Positions 24,473 through 32,661 of a DNA stretch of 35,027 bases are shown piece after piece. Position numbers and translations under genes: made by a program. The notes beneath the pieces are model-generated. The model was given only the letters and a program-made list of their open reading frames with translations, made no database searches and was not told the origin of the DNA. The stretch is from an uncultured Muribaculaceae bacterium (GTDB lineage Bacteria; Bacteroidota; Bacteroidia; Bacteroidales; Muribaculaceae), in NCBI GenBank assembly GCA_910578305.1, contig CAJTQH010000009.1, positions 6,448 through 41,474 of the forward strand, read 5' to 3'. Numbering within the stretch: the first letter of the stretch is position 1; each line of letters begins with the position of its first letter.

Positions 24473-26794
24473 ATGAAAAAACTTATAGCTATCGCTCTTG
24501 CAGCCGGCTCGATAATCGGCACCGGCGCCAAGACCTTAACTACAGAGGCTGATTACCGCGTGGTACCACTGCCAATGGAAATCACCTCGTCCCCCAACGC
24601 CAAAGGGTTTATAGTCGACAAATCAACACGCATATGCTATCCAAAAGGCAATGAAGCACTGAAACGCAACGCCGAATTTCTTGCGTCGTACCTGCGCCAG
24701 CTCACCGGACTGGAACTCAAAGTCTCGACCGGCACACCAAAATCGAGAGCAATTGTACTTACCGACAACCTGAGCAATGAAAACAAAGAAGCCTACAGCA
24801 TCAAGGTCAACGACCGACTTGTGACTATCGACGGAGCCTCTGCCGCAGGAAACTTCTATGGCATACAGACTCTGCGCAAATCCATATCGCCTGAAAACTC
24901 AGGTAACGTGACACTTCCGGCTGTCTCCATAAACGACGCTCCACGATTCGAATATCGTGGTGCCCACTTCGACACGTCACGTCACTATTTCAGCCTCGAC
25001 GACATAAAGTCGTTTATCGACATGATAGCCCTTCACAATATCAACAGGTTCCACTGGCACATAACCGACGATCAGGGTTGGCGTCTTGAAATCAAAAAAT
25101 ATCCCCGCCTCACAGAAGTGGGCTCATACCGTTCGGGAACATGTATCGGCCATGACTTCGAGACATCCGACTCAATCCCCCACAGCGGATTCTACACTCA
25201 AGACGAAGCACGCGAGATAGTGAAATATGCGGCTGACCGCCACATAACCGTAATACCCGAAATCGACCTTCCCGGTCACATGGTTGCCGCGCTGGCAGCA
25301 TATCCCGAATTCGGATGCACCGGCGGCCCGTATGAAGTGTGGCAGCGATGGGGTGTGTCGGATGACGTATTGTGCGCCGGCAACGACGCCACCCTCAAAT
25401 TCATCGACGATGTACTCGACGAAGTAGTAGAAGTATTCCCTTCGGAATACATTCACATAGGCGGCGACGAATGCCCTAAAGATCGTTGGGCGGAATGCGA
25501 CAAGTGCCAGGCCCGTATCAAGGAACTTGGTCTCGTATCCGACTCCCACAGCTCCGCCGAGCAAAAACTCCAGAACTACGTGATGGAACGTGCCGCCACC
25601 TCCTTGGCCAAGCACGGACGCAAGATCATTGGCTGGGACGAGATGGTGGAAGGCGGATTGTTTCCCGGATCCACCGTTATGTCATGGCGTGGAGTGGAAG
25701 GGGCGCGTGAAGCAGCCAAGCAGGGACATGACGCCATCATGACTCCCACCAATTTCTGCTATTTCGACTACGCGCAGTCGCAGGATCTCGCAAGCGAGCC
25801 TCTGGGCATTGGCGGATATCTGCCGGTATCCACTGTCTACAAGCTCGAACCAACCGACATGCTCACCCCCGAACAGGCCAAACACATACTTGGCGCACAG
25901 GCCAATCTGTGGACTGAGTACATAGCCTCGCTCGATCATGTACAATACATGGAACTGCCCCGTCTGGCAGCGTTGAGCGAAGTACAATGGATGCAGCCTG
26001 AAAACAAAAACTACGAGGACTTCACCCATCGTGTCACCCGCCTTATCGATCAATACCGTTCACTCGGTTACAACTATGCCAAGCACATATTCGACATCCA
26101 GGGCGGTCTGGAATCAGACTTCGACAACCATGTGATAAAAGCCAATCTGCGCGCCATAGACGACGCTCCGATCTACTACACTCTCAATGGCACCACCCCT
26201 ACCGAAAAGTCGACTCTTTATACGAACCCGGTGACTCTCGACAAGTCGTGCACCATCAAGGCTGTGATAATACGTCCCACGGGGACAAGCCGCCTGTTTG
26301 TCGACAGCGTATCATTCAACAAAGCCACATCGTCGCCCGTTACACTCGGCTCGACTCCGCACTCACGCTACCAGTCGATAGGCGCTTCGCTGCTCACCGA
26401 CGGACGATTCGGTGCATCGAGCTTCAATACCGGCGAATGGATGGGCTTTGAAGGCACTCCTCTGATTGCGACAATCGATCTCGGCTCCGCCAAAGAGTTT
26501 TCCAAAGTAACCATACGCACTCTCGTTGACGCTCTAAACTGGATAATGGACACTCGTGGCATCATAGTTGAAGTATCGGATGACGGCAAAAACTTCTCCA
26601 CCATAGCATCCGAAGACTATCCCGCTATGCCGGGATATGCTACCGACATCATATCCCACACCGTGAGCTTCGCCCCTACCACAGCACGCTACATAAAATT
26701 AACAGCGAAGTGTGAAGACGTACTTCCCCAGTGGCATGATGCAGGAGCCGGCAAACCCGGTTTTCTATTCGTCGATGAGATTGTAGTGGATTAA
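24473..26794 (+). CDS. Exported beta-N-acetylhexosaminidase (GH20)
   Basis: A 773-aa glycoside hydrolase that removes terminal GlcNAc or GalNAc from glycans. A signal peptide (1-18) is followed by the GH20b N-terminal domain (about 25-155). The catalytic (beta/alpha)8 barrel (about 156-510) has FHWHITDDQGWRLEIKKYP and the catalytic pair D332-E333 in HIGGDECPKDRW. The C-terminal part has a CHB_HEX_C-type beta domain (about 550-615, IYYTLNGTTPTEKSTLY) and a discoidin/F5-8 type C module (about 635-773), probably carbohydrate-binding. Such enzymes work on host mucin N- and O-glycans in gut Bacteroidales. It is a stand-alone gene, not part of a SusCD locus here. A strong hairpin terminator follows. 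Confidence 0.94.
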   Translation: MKKLIAIALAAGSIIGTGAKTLTTEADYRVVPLPMEITSSPNAKGFIVDKSTRICYPKGNEALKRNAEFLASYLRQLTGLELKVSTGTPKSRAIVLTDNLSNENKEAYSIKVNDRLVTIDGASAAGNFYGIQTLRKSISPENSGNVTLPAVSINDAPRFEYRGAHFDTSRHYFSLDDIKSFIDMIALHNINRFHWHITDDQGWRLEIKKYPRLTEVGSYRSGTCIGHDFETSDSIPHSGFYTQDEAREIVKYAADRHITVIPEIDLPGHMVAALAAYPEFGCTGGPYEVWQRWGVSDDVLCAGNDATLKFIDDVLDEVVEVFPSEYIHIGGDECPKDRWAECDKCQARIKELGLVSDSHSSAEQKLQNYVMERAATSLAKHGRKIIGWDEMVEGGLFPGSTVMSWRGVEGAREAAKQGHDAIMTPTNFCYFDYAQSQDLASEPLGIGGYLPVSTVYKLEPTDMLTPEQAKHILGAQANLWTEYIASLDHVQYMELPRLAALSEVQWMQPENKNYEDFTHRVTRLIDQYRSLGYNYAKHIFDIQGGLESDFDNHVIKANLRAIDDAPIYYTLNGTTPTEKSTLYTNPVTLDKSCTIKAVIIRPTGTSRLFVDSVSFNKATSSPVTLGSTPHSRYQSIGASLLTDGRFGASSFNTGEWMGFEGTPLIATIDLGSAKEFSKVTIRTLVDALNWIMDTRGIIVEVSDDGKNFSTIASEDYPAMPGYATDIISHTVSFAPTTARYIKLTAKCEDVLPQWHDAGAGKPGFLFVDEIVVD

Positions 26795-26820
26795 CAGCCA
26801 CTTGCTCTTGAAATATCACT

Positions 26821-26852
26821 GCAACGCCTGTCCCTACCGGGGCAGGCGTTGC
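26821..26852 (+). terminator. Terminator after the hexosaminidase gene
   Basis: GCAACGCCTGTCCC (26821-26834) pairs with 26839-26852 over 14 positions (one G-T) with a TACC tetraloop. No strong T-tract follows, but the stem is very stable. It separates the hexosaminidase from the promoter of the AAA+ gene. Confidence 0.65.
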
Positions 26853-26901
26853 TGCATTATATAGTCCTCCTCATGCCATATTGCAAAAACACGAAAAAAA
26901 A

Positions 26902-26933
26902 TTTGCAAATAAAAAAATCTTCTCATACATTTG
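26902..26933 (+). promoter_or_regulatory. Promoter of the AAA+ ATPase gene
   Basis: TTTG (26902-26905), a 20-nt spacer and TACATTTG (26926-26933) make a perfect Bacteroidetes primary-sigma promoter. Transcription should start at about 26940, leaving a leader of some 340 nt before the ATG at 27284. Confidence 0.8.
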
Positions 26934-26940
26934 CAGCATA

Positions 26941-27283
26941 ATGGGTGAGCAGGCACAGACGCCTCCCCATATATCGCACAGATAAATTTTAAGTTTTTAT
27001 ACTTTCATTTTTCAGCTATGAAGTTAATGCATCCTATTGTAAATCGATCCGACGGCGGTGAAGCACCTCCGGGACGTGTGAGGATGTAATAAAGCCATAG
27101 CGCATCTCCACATTTTTTTCAATCACAGAAAGTGACCGACAGCCATCGGTGCGTCTTTTCGCGTACCCGGCCGGCCACAGGGCGCACATTGACATGCTGG
27201 AACATTGTGATGCGGGAGAACGGCTCCAGCATCACGAAGTGAACAATGAAAGAATTTCCAAACACTTAAAAACTTAAAATATT
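26941..27283 (+). promoter_or_regulatory. Long structured leader of the AAA+ ATPase mRNA
   Basis: A 343-nt stretch between the promoter and the ATPase start with no annotated gene. At its 5' end ATGGG (26941-26945) pairs with CCCAT (26966-26970), and AGGC (26951-26954) with GCCT (26961-26964), a bulged hairpin starting at the predicted transcript end. Further stems are ACCGA/TCGGT (27135-27139 with 27146-27150) and ATGCTGGA/TCCAGCAT (27194-27201 with 27225-27232). Short open frames also occur: 26941-26985 (14 aa), 27018-27089 (23 aa) and 27194-27277 (27 aa). Together this suggests post-transcriptional control of the ATPase, but no known riboswitch or leader motif is recognised. Confidence 0.45.
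27018..27089 (+). CDS. Possible 23-aa leader peptide upstream of the AAA+ ATPase
   Basis: ATG at 27018 opens a 23-codon frame ending in TAA at 27087-27089. The peptide starts MKLMHPIVNRSDGG and ends PPGRVRM, giving a basic, Gly/Pro-rich tail. It sits in a leader between a strong promoter and the ATPase, with an A/T-rich stretch before the ATG of the kind used for initiation in this group. There is no comparative evidence at hand, so this may be chance. If real, it could be a regulatory upstream frame or a separate small protein made with the ATPase. Confidence 0.25.
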   Translation: MKLMHPIVNRSDGGEAPPGRVRM

Positions 27284-29233
27284 ATGACTACAACAAACCC
27301 CTTAACCCTGTGCAACATGTGGATACTCAACTACAACGCCGACAGCGATGTGGCAAATGAGCATCCCGGTCACAAACACTTCCACGCCTCGGGCCACCGA
27401 CAGGACTTACTGGTTGAAGACGGACAGTGTGGCCTGGGAATCTTATTGCAGTTTCTCAACAGACGATTGTTTGCCTCCGGACGCCTTCGAGGAATACGAC
27501 GAAAGGTAACAGTAATACTCACCGACGACACTACCGGGCGCAAGGTAGCCGACACGTCGGTCAACGTTTCCATAGCGCGCGACAGGCTTTACAGGTCATA
27601 TCGCGTGGATATTCCGCTCACAAAAGCCATGACCGACACCTCTCACACCTACTCGGTATCGGTATTCGACCAATCGGATCACATACTGCTCGGATCTCAG
27701 ATCCTGCACTTTTTCGACGAGGCCGACACCGGATGCAGTCCTGACCAATGGTTCACACCAGTGTCTGGACGAATAATGGTCAGACCGTCTGACCGTGGCG
27801 ATTACAGCGACGCAATCAGCTACCGGTCAATAGAACCTTCCGACAACAATCGCTACTCGGTAAGATTCGATCTCACACCCAATGTCCCATCTCTGACATT
27901 TTGCCCCGAGATGGAGATACGCATACATTTCCACAACGGCGACGCAAGTCCTTGTATGTGTCGTGCTGTCCACGACACAGAGAACGGGCTGTATTTCGAG
28001 GCTCCACTCGATACCATCGACATCTATCGCGGCGCCTGCTATGCCGAACTGATATGCCTGGACTATGCCGTAGCCGGATTCGCATTCAGCACCAACGGGC
28101 CGTCGGATACCGGACTGTGGGAAGGAAAAGAGCTGGAGTGCCTCGACTACTACTCGCTCGATAATGTCATCAGACGACTCAGGGAAATATACCCGACTGA
28201 AACAGAGACCGACGATCTCCATGACTACGACTTCGACGACAACGATTGCAACAACAATTCCGAAGAGCTTGACTTCGACCGTCTGATCGACGAATTCATA
28301 CAATCGAATAGCGACAATGACACGACAGCCGACAATTCATGCAGCCTGATACAAAAGACCGACTACATGGAGCCGCTCAACCAACTTGTAGGACTGGAAT
28401 CAGTGAAAACAAAACTATCTACCTACTACAAGCTTGTGCGGTTCAATCAGATGCGGCAGACACACGACCTGCTGGCGACCGACACACCTCTGCACGCCAT
28501 GTTTTTAGGCTCGCCGGGGACAGGCAAAACCACCGTAGCCAAAATCATGGGTCAGATGCTTGCCGATGCCGGTGTTCTGTCAAACGGACATGTGGTGGTG
28601 AAAGAGCGTGCCACACTGCTTGGCCAAAATTATTCATCGGAGTCGGAAAATACCCTCAAGGCCATAGAAGAAGCCCAGGGCGGCATACTGCTCATAGACG
28701 AAGCATATCAGCTCTATCAGCCTCACGACCCACGCGATCCGGGCAAGTTCGTAATCGAAACACTCATGACGGCACTCGCCGACACTTCACGACGCGACTG
28801 GATGCTTATATTGTCGGGGTATTCCGAACCGACCATGCGTATGTTTGAGATAAACCCCGGACTGAAATCACGCATCCCGGAGTCAAACATATATACATTC
28901 AGCGACTTTTCGGAAACAGAACTTATGCACATCGCCAACATGTACTTTGATCTTCATCAGTATGTACTTACCGATGATGCCCGCGACGCTCTGACACTGC
29001 GTCTGAAAAACGACTATGAGCACCGCGACTCAAACTTTGGAAACGCCCGACATGTAGTGACTCTGATCGAAACAGAGATACTTCCTGCCATGGCAGTGCG
29101 TGTGATCGATGAAAGTGCCGGAGAGTGTCCGAAGCCCTCCGCACTCAAAGAGATAAAGGCATGCGACATTCCTCAGCCCACGACCGATGTGAGGTCATGC
29201 CGTCAGCGTCAGCGCGTAGGCTTCAGGGCCTAA
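27284..29233 (+). CDS. AAA+ ATPase (CbbX/SpoVK-like) with an unrecognised N-terminal region
   Basis: A 649-aa protein. The C-terminal part (about 365-620) is an AAA+ module of the CbbX/SpoVK/EccA class: LVGLESVKTKLSTYYKL before the Walker A GSPGTGKT (409-416), Walker B ILLIDEA (D472, E473), SGYSEPTM, an arginine finger in GLKSRIP (R530) and a sensor-2-type FGNARHVV. Residues 1-310 are rich in predicted beta strands (for example RKVTVILTDDTTGRKVADTSV, and YSVRFDLTP) and match no family I know. An acidic Asp/Asn-rich linker (about 310-355) joins the two. There is no signal peptide, so it should be cytoplasmic. It is monocistronic, between its own promoter and a two-way terminator. AAA+ proteins of this class remodel client proteins; the client is unknown. 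Confidence 0.85.
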   Translation: MTTTNPLTLCNMWILNYNADSDVANEHPGHKHFHASGHRQDLLVEDGQCGLGILLQFLNRRLFASGRLRGIRRKVTVILTDDTTGRKVADTSVNVSIARDRLYRSYRVDIPLTKAMTDTSHTYSVSVFDQSDHILLGSQILHFFDEADTGCSPDQWFTPVSGRIMVRPSDRGDYSDAISYRSIEPSDNNRYSVRFDLTPNVPSLTFCPEMEIRIHFHNGDASPCMCRAVHDTENGLYFEAPLDTIDIYRGACYAELICLDYAVAGFAFSTNGPSDTGLWEGKELECLDYYSLDNVIRRLREIYPTETETDDLHDYDFDDNDCNNNSEELDFDRLIDEFIQSNSDNDTTADNSCSLIQKTDYMEPLNQLVGLESVKTKLSTYYKLVRFNQMRQTHDLLATDTPLHAMFLGSPGTGKTTVAKIMGQMLADAGVLSNGHVVVKERATLLGQNYSSESENTLKAIEEAQGGILLIDEAYQLYQPHDPRDPGKFVIETLMTALADTSRRDWMLILSGYSEPTMRMFEINPGLKSRIPESNIYTFSDFSETELMHIANMYFDLHQYVLTDDARDALTLRLKNDYEHRDSNFGNARHVVTLIETEILPAMAVRVIDESAGECPKPSALKEIKACDIPQPTTDVRSCRQRQRVGFRA

Positions 29234-29245
29234 TGGCCTTATAGA

Positions 29246-29300
29246 AAAAAGCACCGGGGCGGCACCGCTTTTAAAAGCAGCACCGCCCCGGTGTTTCTTT
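29246..29300. terminator. Two-way terminator between the AAA+ ATPase gene and rpoD
   Basis: CACCGGGGCGG (29252-29262) pairs perfectly with CCGCCCCGGTG (29283-29293). An A-run lies to the left and TTTCTTTTT to the right, so both strands end in a T-tract after the hairpin. It serves the ATPase on the plus strand and rpoD on the minus strand. Confidence 0.85.
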
Positions 29301-29328
29301 TTAAACTAAAATGAAATGATGCAGTCGC

Positions 29329-30189
29329 CTACTGACCAAGATAGGGCTTAAGCAACTTACTCTTCTGTCCTTTGAGTCGACGGATAGCCTTCTCCTTTAT
29401 CTGACGCACTCGTTCACGTGTGAGATCGAATTTGGCGCCGATCTCTTCAAGAGTCATTTCCTGACATCCTATGCCGAAGAACATCTTGAGAATTTCACGC
29501 TCGCGCTCATGAAGCTGACGCAATGCACGGTCAACCTCTTTGGCCAATGACTCCTGTGTAAGTGTAGAGTCGGCCATTGGCGAATCGTCGTTGGTAAGCA
29601 CATCAAGCAGGCTATTGTCTTCGCCTTCCACAAACGGTGCATCGACAGAAATGTGGCGTCCTGACACCTTGAGAGTATCAGCAATCTTGTCGACAGGCAC
29701 ATCCAAACGCTCGGCAAGCTCCTCTGCCGACGGACGACGTTCGTGATCCTGCTCAAACTTAGACAGCGCTTTGCTGATCTTATTGAGAGAACCCACCTGA
29801 TTAAGCGGCAGACGCACAATGCGCGACTGCTCAGCCAATGCCTGAAGAATAGACTGGCGAATCCACCACACCGCATAGGAGATGAACTTGAAGCCTCTTG
29901 TCTCATCGAATTTCTGCGCTGCTTTTATCAAGCCGAGATTGCCTTCATTAATAAGGTCGGGCAGACTCAGACCCTGGTTCTGATACTGCTTGGCTACCGA
30001 CACAACGAAGCGGAGATTGGCGCGTGTGAGTTTTTCGAGAGCTCTCTGATCTCCCTGGCGAATGCGCTGCGCAAGCTCCACTTCCTCCTCTACGGATATA
30101 AGCTCTTCACGACCTATCTCCTGAAGATACTTGTCAAGCGACGCGCTTTCGCGATTAGTAATTGATTTGGTGATTTTTAGTTGTCTCAT
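29329..30189 (-). CDS. rpoD: Primary sigma factor RpoD (Bacteroidetes type)
   Basis: A 286-aa sigma-70 factor lacking region 1.1 and the non-conserved insert of the E. coli protein, as in all Bacteroidetes primary sigma factors. Region 1.2 begins at about residue 16 (SLDKYLQEIG). Region 2 carries DLINEGNLGLIKAAQKFD and the core SYAVWWIRQSI (104-114) for -7 recognition and melting, and region 3 covers about 130-200. Region 4 has the helix-turn-helix TLEEIGAKFDLTRERVRQIKEKAIRRLK (246-273, span) that contacts the -33 element. It directs the TAnnTTTG promoters seen across this window. It is transcribed alone from a near-perfect promoter and ends at the two-way terminator. Confidence 0.96.
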   Translation of the reverse strand: MRQLKITKSITNRESASLDKYLQEIGREELISVEEEVELAQRIRQGDQRALEKLTRANLRFVVSVAKQYQNQGLSLPDLINEGNLGLIKAAQKFDETRGFKFISYAVWWIRQSILQALAEQSRIVRLPLNQVGSLNKISKALSKFEQDHERRPSAEELAERLDVPVDKIADTLKVSGRHISVDAPFVEGEDNSLLDVLTNDDSPMADSTLTQESLAKEVDRALRQLHEREREILKMFFGIGCQEMTLEEIGAKFDLTRERVRQIKEKAIRRLKGQKSKLLKPYLGQ

Positions 30190-30213
30190 CTGTCTTTTGT
30201 GAGATTAAGCGTG

Positions 30214-30244
30214 CAAAGTTAGTAATTTTTTTCTATAATTCAAA
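30214..30244 (-). promoter_or_regulatory. Promoter of rpoD
   Basis: On the minus strand TTTG (30241-30244), a 19-nt spacer, then TAACTTTG (30214-30221) give a perfect -33/-7 pair, 24 nt before the rpoD start. The sigma factor gene therefore appears to be read by its own product. Confidence 0.8.
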
Positions 30245-30321
30245 AACAAAATGTGCCATCAATAAGTGACAGCACATTTCTGATGTTTTAGTTTTTTTTA
30301 TAATCTTATTGTCAGCTACCA

Positions 30322-31635
30322 TCATTTGTACCGCATCCATCGTATAAGTTCCTTAACCGACGGCTTCTTGCCATACATGAAGATGCCTACACGATATATC
30401 TTCCCGGCAACCCATACCATAACGAAGAACGATGCGTACAGTATGACCAGCGATACGGCTATTTCCCATGCCGGTATGCCGAATGGGATACGTGCCATCA
30501 TAACCATCGGCGATGTGAACGGAATCATCGACATCCATTCCGACATGGTCGAAGTGGGATCGGAGGCTGCTGTCATGCCGAAGATTATGCCTATGATGAT
30601 AGGGAATATAACCACCGACTGAAGCTGACCGGCATCCTGAATGTTGTCGACAGCCGAACCGATAGCGGCATATATGGCGGCATAGAGCATGAATCCTCCT
30701 ATGAGGAACAGCAGGAGCAGTCCGAAAAGCTGAAGTATGTAAGACACATCGCCGAGCACCGACAGAGCCTGAAGCAGACCTATGTCGGTGGTCATGCCAC
30801 TGAGATCGGCAGTTCCGGCATTGAGGGCCGACATTTCAGCGGCTACCCCGGCAGGCAATATGGCAGGCAGCACGAAAGCCGACATACCGGCTATAAGTAC
30901 AGTCCAGATCAGAATCTGTGTCACGGCCACAAGACCGATGCCACAGATTTTGCCAAGCATGAGCTGCATTGGCTTCACCGACGACACCACCAGCTCAAGC
31001 ACGCGGTTGCTCTTTTCCTCGATGATGGATGTCATGACCATCTGACCGTAAAGCAACAGACACATGTATAGGAGCATTGTGAGAATAATACCGAGCATAT
31101 AGCTCAACATGGTTGATGACTCTTTCTCACCGCCGTCGGCATCGTAGGATATGCTTTGCAGTGACACGTCGGAATGCACAGCCGCTATTATATTGCTGAG
31201 ATCAGCGATATCGTACTGCTTCAGACGATGTTCTTCTATAATATCATTGACCTGTGATGTGATGGATGATTCAAGCATCATGGACGAAGGGCCGTCGGTG
31301 TAAAGACGTATAGCCGACTGGCCGTCGACAACATCGTCGGGAATCACAAGCACGGCATCGACACCGTCGCGGCTTATAACTTCCTGCCAGTCGTCGGACT
31401 CTGACGTCACAAACGACAGCGATTCATTGCTCTGCAACGAGGGTGCGATGGTCTGCGAGCGATCGATGACCACCACTTCGCGGTGATCGCCTTCGGCAAA
31501 CATGCTTATAAGCACCGGAGTGAGCATAAGACCAAGCATCACTATAGGCATAAGCAGAGTGGTGATAATAAAGCTCTTTTTAGTGACGCGCTCCATAAAC
31601 TCGCGCCGTATGATGATATTTACTTTCGATAACAT
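30322..31635 (-). CDS. ABC-2 type transporter permease (NatB-like)
   Basis: A 437-aa membrane protein. One helix (about 22-46) is followed by a large extracytoplasmic domain (about 50-165, beginning FAEGDHREVVVIDRS). A cluster of five to six helices (about 175-430) comes after it. The NatB-type ABC permease element GQMVMTSIIEEKSNRVLELVVSS (about 200-222, spanning) is clearly present. NatB is the membrane part of an ABC exporter first described for sodium extrusion, though related proteins move other ions or lipophilic compounds. The ATPase gene is 24 nt upstream. Substrate cannot be inferred. Confidence 0.86.
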   Translation of the reverse strand: MLSKVNIIIRREFMERVTKKSFIITTLLMPIVMLGLMLTPVLISMFAEGDHREVVVIDRSQTIAPSLQSNESLSFVTSESDDWQEVISRDGVDAVLVIPDDVVDGQSAIRLYTDGPSSMMLESSITSQVNDIIEEHRLKQYDIADLSNIIAAVHSDVSLQSISYDADGGEKESSTMLSYMLGIILTMLLYMCLLLYGQMVMTSIIEEKSNRVLELVVSSVKPMQLMLGKICGIGLVAVTQILIWTVLIAGMSAFVLPAILPAGVAAEMSALNAGTADLSGMTTDIGLLQALSVLGDVSYILQLFGLLLLFLIGGFMLYAAIYAAIGSAVDNIQDAGQLQSVVIFPIIIGIIFGMTAASDPTSTMSEWMSMIPFTSPMVMMARIPFGIPAWEIAVSLVILYASFFVMVWVAGKIYRVGIFMYGKKPSVKELIRWMRYK

Positions 31636-31659
31636 GATATAGAAATGTGAATGCCGTGG

Positions 31660-32613
31660 TTAAAGTGAGTTGAGTGAAGTCTCTTTGCAGTCGTAAGCCT
31701 TCACGGTGTTTATGAAAATATCGTTCATGGAAGCCATGGCCGGATTAACCGATACCAGCTCCACATTGTCGTTGGCCATAGCTATGACATCGCGCACTAC
31801 GGCATCGGAGGCCAGTGTTAGATCCATCCGACACATGTCGGAGTGTCCGTTGACGGTCTGAAGCTCCGACCCGGCAATGAGCGGCTGCAACATGGATCGC
31901 AATGCCACCGCATCGCCACGGAAGGTGATGGTGTAACGTCCTGCCGTGAACTTACGCCGCAACTCGTCGACATTGCCGGTGAGAATGTTGTGGCCTTGAT
32001 TAATAAGTGTGATATTGTCGCAAATTTCTTCTACCGAAGACATGTTGTGGGTACTGAATATGACAGTCGCACCCTCTTTGCGCAGACGCAGTATCTCGTC
32101 GCGCAGCAGATTGGCGTTGATGGGGTCGAATCCCGAAAACGGCTCATCGAAAATGAGAAGTTTAGGCCGATGGAGTACCGTGACTATAAACTGTACCTTC
32201 TGAGCCATGCCCTTGGAGAGTTCCTCGACCTTTCTGTTCCACCAGTCGGAAATCTCAAAGCGGTCAAACCAATGTTTCAGCTCCTTTGTAGCCTCGACAC
32301 GCGACAGACCTTTGAGGCGGGCAAAAAAGATGGCCTGCTCACCTACTTTCATTTTCTTATACAGGCCACGCTCCTCGGGGAGATAACCGATGTGAGCCAC
32401 ATCGTCCTGAGTCAAGGGGTGTCCGTCGAATGTCACTGAGCCTTTGTCGGGCGCCGTGATGTGATTGATTATGCGTATAAGTGTAGTCTTGCCCGCTCCA
32501 TTGGGGCCGAGCAAACCATATACAGTGCCCTGCTCCACCGAGAGCGAAACATCGTCGAGCGCTACATGCGACCCGAACGATTTCGACACATTGTCGACTT
32601 TAAGTATATCCAT
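31660..32613 (-). CDS. ABC transporter ATP-binding protein (NatA-like)
   Basis: A 317-aa ATPase that powers the NatB-like permease. Walker A GPNGAGKT is at residues 36-43, and the Q-loop area is IGYLPEERGLYKKM. The signature is LSKGM (132-136), a variant of LSGGQ. Walker B is LLIFDEP (152-158), and the switch histidine is H189. The C-terminal 90 residues are the NatA-type extension. The start at 32613 (MDILKVDNVSKSFG) is chosen over one 16 codons upstream because the family starts there. It is 48 nt downstream of the symporter gene and 24 nt upstream of the permease gene; the three could share one transcript. Confidence 0.9.
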   Translation of the reverse strand: MDILKVDNVSKSFGSHVALDDVSLSVEQGTVYGLLGPNGAGKTTLIRIINHITAPDKGSVTFDGHPLTQDDVAHIGYLPEERGLYKKMKVGEQAIFFARLKGLSRVEATKELKHWFDRFEISDWWNRKVEELSKGMAQKVQFIVTVLHRPKLLIFDEPFSGFDPINANLLRDEILRLRKEGATVIFSTHNMSSVEEICDNITLINQGHNILTGNVDELRRKFTAGRYTITFRGDAVALRSMLQPLIAGSELQTVNGHSDMCRMDLTLASDAVVRDVIAMANDNVELVSVNPAMASMNDIFINTVKAYDCKETSLNSL

Positions 32614-32661
32614 TGCTATTGATGTATGATGTTGTATTTGACTAATATGACGCAGATACAT

